A DNA stretch of 20,349 nt from HGM04593 sp045612305 (GTDB taxonomy: Bacteria > Bacteroidota > Bacteroidia > Bacteroidales > Bacteroidaceae), in the NCBI GenBank assembly GCA_045612305.1, contig JAZKYU010000027.1, positions 1 to 20,349 of the forward strand, read 5' to 3'. Of the stretch, positions 14,893-20,349 are shown piece after piece. Under the pieces are notes generated by a model. It was not told the DNA's origin and did not search any database. It was given only the letters and a program-made list of their open reading frames with translations. Each line of letters opens with the position of its first letter. Position 1 is the stretch's first letter. A program made the translations under genes and the position numbers.

Positions 14893-17800
14893 TCAATAAG
14901 ACTCAATGAATACTTTACTCTTTCCTTCTTGCTCCTTCACAACTTTTATTTTGGTGGATATGCGTTCTATGATATCTTGTAAGTGCGATATTATACCCAC
15001 CTTGCGCCCCTGTCCCTGGAGCCTTTCGAGTGCTTCCATAGCTGTGCGCAGGGTGTCGTTGTCGAGCGCGCCGAAACCTTCGTCGATGAAGAGCGACTCT
15101 ATGCTCATCTTGTTTGACGAGAACGACGAGAGCGACAGTGCCAGGGCAAGCGACACAAGGAATGTTTCGCCTCCCGAAAGCGAGTGTACCGAGCGTTCTT
15201 CGTTCATTATGTCGGTGTCTATTACCTTTATACCCAAAGAGTCGTGTGCTGTGCGGGCAAGCTTGTAACGCGGAGATATGTCGTGCAGATGATTGTTGGC
15301 ATACTCGAGCAGAATGTCCAGTGTGTAGCCCTGTGCTATTATTTTAAACTTATCTCCTGTAGACGAGCCGTAGGCGTTGTTGAGTATCACCCACTTGTTT
15401 AAAATCTCGCTTTTTTCGCTTAGCTCTTTTAGGTTGTGTGCGTGTTGTTTTTGGTTTTCTTTGTTGGTTTTTATTTTTACTGCCGTCTCGCTTACGCTGT
15501 CGAGAAGCTGTTTTTTCTCCTCTATAGCAGCTTTTGTGGCTTCTTTTATTGTGTCGAGGGTTTCGCTTTCTTGCGGTTTGTCGGCCTCCTTGCTGTGTTC
15601 TTCTATGGCTTTGAGCCTTTCGTTGTGTGTGGCTTTGGCTGTGAGGAGGTTGTTGCGCAGCACCTCTATGGTGCTGCGGTGTTGCATAATTTCGGCGTTG
15701 CTTGTTGTTAAGAGGGCGTGGAGCTTGGGCAGAGTAAGTTCGTCGGCTCTTTGGAGAAGGAAATTCTCAATCTCTGTTTTTGCATTTTGTTGCGCTTCGC
15801 CTAGGGTTTTGAGCGTTTTCTTTGTTTGCGCTATGCTGCCCAGCAACTTTTCGCGTGCGGCCATAATGTTGCCGCGGCTCTCCACAGCTGTGGTTACGGC
15901 GTTGTTCACCGCAATTATTTTGTTGTTGTATATGTTGTTTAGTTCCTCGGCGGTGTGTTTTTCTCCTATGAGCTCTGCTATTTTGTTTCTCTTTTCCTGC
16001 TGAAGTTTTTTGTTCTCGGTGACGGTGCTTGCGTTTTTGCACGCTTCGTCTTCTTTCTCCTTTATGCGTTCCTGCAGGGTGGTGAGCTTTGTTTTGTTAA
16101 CGGCAAGCTCCTCGTTGAGGGTGGCTTTGCGGTTTGTGTTTTTGTTCCACAGAGAGGCCAACTCTTGTAATTTGCTGGCAAAGAGTGTGTCGAAAGTTTG
16201 TGCGTAGCTGCTTAACGGTTGCAAAATTTCTCGGTTGCGCTCTTCGCAGTTTTTTATATTGTTTTTAATGCTTTCTATGTAAGCTTTGTGGCTGTTTATT
16301 GAGCTTTTGCTCTCCTCTATGTTCTTTTGTATGAGCTCTATGTTGCGTGCAAGGCTCTCCTTTGCTTTTTTAAGTTCTTCTTCCTTGAGGTTGTTGCTTG
16401 CCGCCTCCAATATGTGGTGGTGACGGCTGCCGCACACAGGGCAGGGCTCTCCCTCGACAAGGCGTGCGCGCAGGGTTAAAATTTCGGCCGGTAGCATCTT
16501 GTTCAGCATCTCGGCTTCTTCCTCTTTCTCTTTGAGTCTTTTTTCCTCGGTTGCGAGTAGGGCGGTTGCTTCTGCTGCAAGATTTTCTCTCTTTTTTATC
16601 TGTGCAAGCTGCTCCTCAATATCTTTTATGTTGGCTATAACTGTGTCGCCCTTGGGCACTATGGTGGCGTAGTTGGCGTGTTGGGCAAACCACGCTTCCA
16701 ACTCTTTAAGTTCTACGGCCTGTTGGGCGATGGTTTTTCTTAAAAGACCTTCTTCTTGTGATGTTTTTTCGAGCTCTTTTTTTTGCTTTTCTATGTTGCT
16801 CTCTTGCTCTTTAAGCCGGGTTTCTATGTTGCGAAGGTCGGCTTCGATGGCGAGCGCTGCGTTTATCTTGGGCTGCACCTTCAGCCACTCTGTGTTAAGG
16901 CTCTCTTGCTCTTTTAGCGCAAGGGTTACCTTCTTCTCGCTTTCTGTGTACTCTTTGTTGAGCGTTTCTATGGATAGCTCTTCTTTTTGCAAAAGGGCGT
17001 TACTCTCGTCGATGTGACGCTTTGTTTCCATAGCTCCGGTGTATGTGTCGCGTATCTCCTGCACGCTGTCGATGAGCGCTAGGTGCTCTATAAGCCCCTG
17101 GGCCGATGTTAGCTTTGTGTTGGCGTCGAGGAGGTTTTCTTCGGCTTTTTGCAGGTTTTTCTTCAAGAGCTCTTTTCGTTCTATCCACGCGGCGCTCTTT
17201 TCTAGTGCGATAACCTTTTTCTCGCTTGCCTGCAGGGCGTTGTTAAGCTCTAAAAGTTTGTTTTCAAGCGCTTCGCACTCCTCGTCGGTGAGTATATAGG
17301 CCTCTTTTATCTTTTTTTCGATTAGCTTTACTTCGGTGTCGGCCTCGCGCCAGTGTTCGTATATCTTGCCCGAAATTTTTGAATATATATCGCTGCCGGT
17401 GAGCTTCTCGAGTATTTCGGCTTTATCTTTGGGATCTGCTTTCAAGAATGTGGCAAACTCACCCTGCGCAAGAAGTACGGCGCGGGTAAATTGCTCGTAT
17501 GTAAGTCCTATGAGCTCTTTAATCTTTGCAAGTGTTTCTGTTTTGCCGCTGTGTATTATTTTTTCGTTCTCCGAGAGGTCGTAGAGTGCGTACTCGGCAT
17601 CCTTAAGCTTGCCTAGGCTCTTGTTATTTGCTCTTCTTGTGCTCCACCGTGCGCGGTAGAGCTTGTTGTTGAGGGCTTTAAAGTCTACCTCGGCAAAGGC
17701 GCTTGTTGCTCCCTTGCGCAGTATGTTGCGGCTGTCGCGTTCTTTTATGGAATACTTGCCTGCGTCGGTAATCTCGTTGACGGGGCTCAACTTGTTTATG

Positions 17801-17979
17801 CGTGGCGATGTTCCGTAGAGGGCTATGCACAAGGCATCGAGGAGGGTGGATTTACCAGCTCCTGTGCTGCCTGTGATGGCAAAAATCCCGGCTGAGGCTA
17901 GCGGCTCTTTTGTAAAGTCTATCTCGAAATTACCTGCAAGAGATGCGAGGTTTTCTCCTCTTATTGCTAAAATTTTCAT
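14893..17979 (-). CDS. sbcC: Exonuclease subunit SbcC (Rad50-like SMC ATPase)
   Basis: The 1028-residue ATPase partners the SbcD nuclease to cut hairpins and protein-blocked double-strand ends. Walker A is GSTGAGKST (37-45), the Q-loop is LAQGEF (Q172), the ABC signature is LSGGE (934-938), Walker B is LFIDEGFGALD (D966, E967) and the switch His is in IISH (H999). Two long Lys/Glu/Leu-rich coiled coils (about 200-500 and 525-850) flank the zinc hook CPVC (513-516), through which two molecules join. Length is normal for the family. The ATG at 17979 overlaps the sbcD stop as ATGA and is preceded by AAAGGAGGT at 7 nt spacing. Its stop lies 20 nt before the preferred addA ATG, which continues the operon. 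Confidence 0.96.
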   Translation of the reverse strand: MKILAIRGENLASLAGNFEIDFTKEPLASAGIFAITGSTGAGKSTLLDALCIALYGTSPRINKLSPVNEITDAGKYSIKERDSRNILRKGATSAFAEVDFKALNNKLYRARWSTRRANNKSLGKLKDAEYALYDLSENEKIIHSGKTETLAKIKELIGLTYEQFTRAVLLAQGEFATFLKADPKDKAEILEKLTGSDIYSKISGKIYEHWREADTEVKLIEKKIKEAYILTDEECEALENKLLELNNALQASEKKVIALEKSAAWIERKELLKKNLQKAEENLLDANTKLTSAQGLIEHLALIDSVQEIRDTYTGAMETKRHIDESNALLQKEELSIETLNKEYTESEKKVTLALKEQESLNTEWLKVQPKINAALAIEADLRNIETRLKEQESNIEKQKKELEKTSQEEGLLRKTIAQQAVELKELEAWFAQHANYATIVPKGDTVIANIKDIEEQLAQIKKRENLAAEATALLATEEKRLKEKEEEAEMLNKMLPAEILTLRARLVEGEPCPVCGSRHHHILEAASNNLKEEELKKAKESLARNIELIQKNIEESKSSINSHKAYIESIKNNIKNCEERNREILQPLSSYAQTFDTLFASKLQELASLWNKNTNRKATLNEELAVNKTKLTTLQERIKEKEDEACKNASTVTENKKLQQEKRNKIAELIGEKHTAEELNNIYNNKIIAVNNAVTTAVESRGNIMAAREKLLGSIAQTKKTLKTLGEAQQNAKTEIENFLLQRADELTLPKLHALLTTSNAEIMQHRSTIEVLRNNLLTAKATHNERLKAIEEHSKEADKPQESETLDTIKEATKAAIEEKKQLLDSVSETAVKIKTNKENQKQHAHNLKELSEKSEILNKWVILNNAYGSSTGDKFKIIAQGYTLDILLEYANNHLHDISPRYKLARTAHDSLGIKVIDTDIMNEERSVHSLSGGETFLVSLALALSLSSFSSNKMSIESLFIDEGFGALDNDTLRTAMEALERLQGQGRKVGIISHLQDIIERISTKIKVVKEQEGKSKVFIESY

Positions 17980-19169
17980 CTTTCAACCTCCTTTATAACT
18001 TTTGCGAGCATCTCTTCGATGTCGGCGGGCATATCGCAGTTATCATATTTTTGTCGGTAGACAATCTTTGCAAGTTCCAAAGGCTCTATCTTTTTAAAGT
18101 CGTCGTAGGAGAGCAGGGGCGCGGCGTTGTTCTCTTGCCACGCCGACACGGCTACTATCCTTGCCAGGCGCACAGCACGCCCTTCTAACGCTTTTTCTAT
18201 CTGCTGTCGGCGTGTGGGGTCGGGGCCCTCGCTCAAAACTTGCACCTCGAGGAAGGGCGAGCAACTGCTTACCTCGCCTTGGGGTAGCTGCTCTATCTCC
18301 TCAATAACTTGCTCTATGGGTTTTGCCTTTGCTGGCACAGTTATGAGTTTTATAGGTGCATCGAAGGGTATTTTCTCTATATCGACCTCGGTACCTTGTA
18401 TGGTTACTATGGTTACGCTTTGCTTGTTGTTGCGCTCGGCAAAGGACATAGGTAGCGGCGAGCCCGAGTAACGCATATTTTCTCTTTTCGACACTCGCTG
18501 TGCTTTGTGCAGGTGTCCCAGGGCTGTGTAGGCGATACCGGCCGAGGAGAAGTCTGGGCTTACTAAATCGAGGGCTCCTATGGTGGTGCGTTCCGAGCGG
18601 TCGTCGGTAGAAATTTCGGAGCCTGTTGCTTGCAGGTGCCCCATTGCAATTATAGCTCCGCTGTATTTCGTTTTTGCAATATTGTATAGTTCTGTGTAAA
18701 ATTCTTTTACTCCGTCGGCAAAGCTTTCTGTAGCGGGGCAGTCGCCTTGGCGCAGATAGGGTACTGCGAGGCAGCAGCCCCCTTCTTTTATGGGTATTAT
18801 GTGGCGCTCGTAGTCTATGACTCCGTCGGCGGTGCGCTGCACAACACCTCTCACGCTCACGTTAAACTCATCGAAGAGGGGCGCAGGGGCTTCGAGGCGT
18901 GCTGCAGAGTCGTGGTTTCCTGCTGTTATTATTATCTGCAGGTTACGGTTTTGTGTTGTGGTCTCTTTTATGAAGTTGTAATAAATTTTCTGCGACTCGG
19001 CCGACGGGTTGGGGCTGTCGAAAATGTCTCCAGCTACTAGCAAGAGATCTACGCCTTGCTCTCTTATAACATCGTTAAGCCACGACAGAAAAAGACGATG
19101 CTCTTCGGCTCTTTCATAGCCGAAGAATGCTTGTCCCAAGTGCCAGTCGGAGGTGTGTAGAATTTTCAT
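17976..19169 (-). CDS. sbcD: Exonuclease subunit SbcD (Mre11-like nuclease)
   Basis: The 397-residue metallophosphoesterase is the nuclease subunit of SbcCD. The metal-binding motifs are complete: SDWHLG (D8, H10), AGDIFD (D48), GNHDS (N85, H86), GHLQ (H178) and GHLH (H219, H221). The capping and SbcC-binding region follows at about 240-397. It is the first gene of the four-gene - strand operon and overlaps sbcC by 4 nt. The ATG at 19169 begins the standard MKILHTSDWH N-terminus and has no Shine-Dalgarno. Upstream, TATCTTTA just before the ATG (complement of about 19178-19185) is a near-miss to the -7 consensus without a -33 partner, so I do not call a promoter in the 174-bp gap shared with panB. 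Confidence 0.97.
   Translation of the reverse strand: MKILHTSDWHLGQAFFGYERAEEHRLFLSWLNDVIREQGVDLLLVAGDIFDSPNPSAESQKIYYNFIKETTTQNRNLQIIITAGNHDSAARLEAPAPLFDEFNVSVRGVVQRTADGVIDYERHIIPIKEGGCCLAVPYLRQGDCPATESFADGVKEFYTELYNIAKTKYSGAIIAMGHLQATGSEISTDDRSERTTIGALDLVSPDFSSAGIAYTALGHLHKAQRVSKRENMRYSGSPLPMSFAERNNKQSVTIVTIQGTEVDIEKIPFDAPIKLITVPAKAKPIEQVIEEIEQLPQGEVSSCSPFLEVQVLSEGPDPTRRQQIEKALEGRAVRLARIVAVSAWQENNAAPLLSYDDFKKIEPLELAKIVYRQKYDNCDMPADIEEMLAKVIKEVER
17987..17991 (-). promoter_or_regulatory. Strong Shine-Dalgarno of sbcC
   Basis: AAAGGAGGT on the - strand, with 7 nt between GGAGG and the ATG at 17979, lies within the last codons of sbcD. The spacing is the same as at addB. Confidence 0.85.
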
Positions 19170-19284
19170 AAAACCTAAAGATATAACCTTGCTAATTTAC
19201 TTAAAAAAGAGTATAAAAGGGCTCTTGTTGCATCAATATTTATCAACAATGAGCTATTTTTTTCGATATTAAATAAATTTACCA

Positions 19285-19292
19285 TAACTTTG
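19285..19292 (+). promoter_or_regulatory. -7 element of the panB promoter
   Basis: TAACTTTG matches TAnnTTTG. The -33 position (about 19262-19265) reads TTTC/TTCG, a weak match. Transcription would begin near 19299, giving a leader of about 45 nt. Confidence 0.65.
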
Positions 19293-19300
19293 CAAAGAGT

Positions 19301-19320
19301 TTGCAACGCAGTTGTTGCAA
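19301..19320 (+). promoter_or_regulatory. Inverted repeat in the panB leader
   Basis: TTGCAAC (19301-19307) and GTTGCAA (19314-19320) form a 7-bp stem with a 6-nt loop at the start of the predicted panB mRNA. TTGCAA also occurs at 19290-19295, overlapping the -7 box. It may be an operator or a short 5' stabilising hairpin; no T tract follows, so it is not a terminator. Confidence 0.4.
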
Positions 19321-19343
19321 CAAAACTTTTTAAACACATAAAT

Positions 19344-20165
19344 ATGTCGAAATATATAGTTGAAGACCCTCGTAAGGTGACTACCCATCGTTTTATTGAG
19401 ATGAAACGTAAGGGAGAAAAAATTGCGATGCTCACAGCCTATGATTACACCACTGCGATGCTCATAGACGGCGCAGGTGTGGATGCGATACTTGTTGGCG
19501 ACTCGGCCTCTAATGTGATGGCGGGTAACGTTACAACGCTGCCCATCACGCTCGACCAGATGATTTACCACGCAAAGTCGGTTGTTCGCGGTGTGAAGCG
19601 CGCTCTTGTTGTTGTTGATATGCCTTTTGGAACATACCAGGTGAACGCCGACGAAGCGGTGAAGAATGCGATACGCATAATGAAGGAGAGCCACGCCGAT
19701 GCACTAAAGCTTGAGGGTGGTGAGGAGATACTCCCTTCGGTGCGTAAAATACTCGATGCGGGTATACCTATTATGGGACACCTTGGGCTCACCCCGCAGA
19801 GTATCAACAAGTTTGGTACTTACTCGGTGCGTGCTAAGAGCGAGGAAGAGGCCGAAAAGCTACGTCGCGATGCAAAGCTCTTGCAAGAGGCTGGTTGCTT
19901 TGCTTTGGTGCTTGAGAAGATACCTGCAGCGCTTGGCGAGAAGGTTGCTCAGGAGCTTGAAATTCCGGTTATAGGTATAGGTGCAGGTGGCAGCGTAGAT
20001 GGTCAGGTGCTTGTTTATGCCGATATGCTTGGTATGACAGCCGATTTTACCCCACGCTTCTTGCGTCGTTACGCCGACCTGCATAGTGTAATTACCGACG
20101 CTGTGGGTAACTATGTGGGCGATGTGAAAGCGTGTGACTTCCCCAACGAGAAAGAGCAATATTGA
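19344..20165 (+). CDS. panB: 3-methyl-2-oxobutanoate hydroxymethyltransferase (ketopantoate synthesis)
   Basis: The 273-residue enzyme transfers a hydroxymethyl group from 5,10-methylenetetrahydrofolate to alpha-ketoisovalerate, the first committed step to pantothenate and coenzyme A. It is cytoplasmic. The metal ligands are D53 (VGDS), D92 (VDMPFG) and E124 (KLEGG), and the catalytic Glu is E191 (LVLEKIP). GHLGLTPQS and GIGAGG are further family marks. Length is normal. The ATG at 19344 starts the usual N-terminal region; the in-frame TTG at 19290 lies inside the -7 box and is excluded. No panC or panD is nearby. No terminator precedes the Shine-Dalgarno at 20195, so panB was probably followed by a co-transcribed gene that is now interrupted. 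Confidence 0.97.
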   Translation: MSKYIVEDPRKVTTHRFIEMKRKGEKIAMLTAYDYTTAMLIDGAGVDAILVGDSASNVMAGNVTTLPITLDQMIYHAKSVVRGVKRALVVVDMPFGTYQVNADEAVKNAIRIMKESHADALKLEGGEEILPSVRKILDAGIPIMGHLGLTPQSINKFGTYSVRAKSEEEAEKLRRDAKLLQEAGCFALVLEKIPAALGEKVAQELEIPVIGIGAGGSVDGQVLVYADMLGMTADFTPRFLRRYADLHSVITDAVGNYVGDVKACDFPNEKEQY

Positions 20166-20194
20166 TATCGCACTTAAACTCTTATATATAAAAT

Positions 20195-20213
20195 AAGGAG
20201 CACTTCAATGAAA
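20195..20213 (+). pseudogene. Beheaded gene start (Shine-Dalgarno and first two codons) interrupted by an insertion
   Basis: AAGGAG (20195-20200), 7 nt, then ATG AAA (20208-20213) looks like a genuine translation start 42 nt after panB. The next triplet is TGA, which is also the first three bases of the putative insertion sequence end. The rest of the gene, if it exists, would lie beyond the element and outside the window. The product is unknown. Confidence 0.45.
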
Positions 20214-20215
20214 TG

Positions 20216-20248
20216 AACCCCAAAGTTTGGACAAAAAACTTTGGGGTT
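20216..20248 (+). repeat. Subterminal inverted repeat in the insertion sequence
   Basis: AACCCCAAAGT (20216-20226) and ACTTTGGGGTT (20238-20248) are perfect 11-nt inverted repeats with an 11-nt spacer, 6 nt before the ATG of the element's first ORF. The right arm covers the place where a ribosome would bind. It is followed by TTATTTTA, so it could also act as a weak terminator for panB transcripts. Confidence 0.75.
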
Positions 20249-20254
20249 TATTTT

Positions 20255-20349
20255 ATGCGTAAGAAACACGATCATTCAGCATTGCTAAAGTATATGCATA
20301 TGCTTGAAGATGGTTATTCCATCAAACACATTCATACTAGGTATGGTAT
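20255..20349 (+). CDS. Transposase OrfA-like helix-turn-helix protein, N-terminal fragment
   Basis: An ATG at 20255 opens a frame that is still open at the window end (31 complete codons). The translation starts MRKKHDHSALLKYMHMLEDG and continues YSIKHIHTRYG. This pattern (a basic start, a helix ending in a Gly-Tyr turn, then SIK.I...YG) is that of the helix-turn-helix at the N-terminus of IS3-family OrfA proteins, which bind the element's ends and are followed by a frameshifted OrfB carrying the DDE catalytic core. Neither OrfB nor the right end is visible. It lies inside the putative left end of the element, directly behind the inverted repeat. It could instead be another small DNA-binding protein. 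Confidence 0.55.
   Translation, partial: MRKKHDHSALLKYMHMLEDGYSIKHIHTRYG

Larger units (their letters stand above)
20214..20349 (+). mobile_element. Left end of an insertion sequence, probably IS3-like (truncated by window)
   Basis: The terminal sequence begins TGAACCCCAAAGTTTGGACA, which resembles IS3-family ends from Bacteroidetes (TG start, C run, AAAGTTTGGACA). It is followed 41 nt later by a small basic helix-turn-helix ORF. The stretch is visibly richer in A and T than the genes around it. The family is a judgement from the end sequence and the first 31 codons only. Confidence 0.6.

Noticed and set aside
14873..14896. TTG at 14896 as start of the addA-like gene
   Set aside because: It overlaps the sbcC stop as TTGA and stays possible, but the ATG eight codons later is the more usual start and keeps the whole helicase motif I region.
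19170..19343. A consensus promoter for sbcD in the panB divergent gap
   Set aside because: Only TATCTTTA, a near-miss very close to the ATG with no -33 partner, was found on the - strand, so I did not call it.

Overview
The window looks like chromosomal DNA from a member of the Bacteroidales (phylum Bacteroidota). Three things point there: Bacteroidetes-type promoters (TTG or TTTG, about 20 nt, then TAnnTTTG) in front of several genes; ribosome binding sites absent from most starts; and a protein repertoire typical of the group (HU-CCDC81/SPOR protein, stand-alone TonB C-terminal domain protein, U32 protein with a Cys-rich C-terminus, AddB-like nuclease without a Walker A motif). There is no rRNA, CRISPR array or prophage. 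No gap between genes exceeds about 235 bp.

Layout. 1-1584 is the C-terminal half of carB, closed by a strong terminator. A tRNA-His gene follows with its own promoter and terminator. 1909-4960 is a tight + strand group: a TonB-domain periplasmic protein, an M24 aminopeptidase P-like enzyme, and a lipoprotein with a glycerophosphodiesterase-like fold that appears to have lost a catalytic His. A long hairpin separates it from two convergent, translationally coupled - strand genes (5046-6514): a membrane HU-CCDC81/SPOR protein and a zinc-ribbon/FHA protein. A divergent promoter region leads to a U32 family protein (6629-8464) on the + strand.

8697-19169 is a four-gene - strand operon with every junction overlapping or nearly so: sbcD, sbcC, addA-like, addB-like. 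It puts two double-strand-end processing machines into one transcription unit. The second gene of each pair (sbcC, addB) has a perfect GGAGG Shine-Dalgarno 7 nt before its start, while most other genes here have none.

panB (19344-20165) is divergent from sbcD. After panB, a Shine-Dalgarno plus ATG-AAA is cut off by what looks like the left end of an insertion sequence (20214 onward), whose first ORF runs off the window.

No clearly new multi-gene system is evident. The items most worth following up are the sbcDC-addAB operon with its selective Shine-Dalgarno use, the eukaryote-like carB half, the degenerate GDPD lipoprotein, and the insertion that seems to have beheaded the gene after panB.
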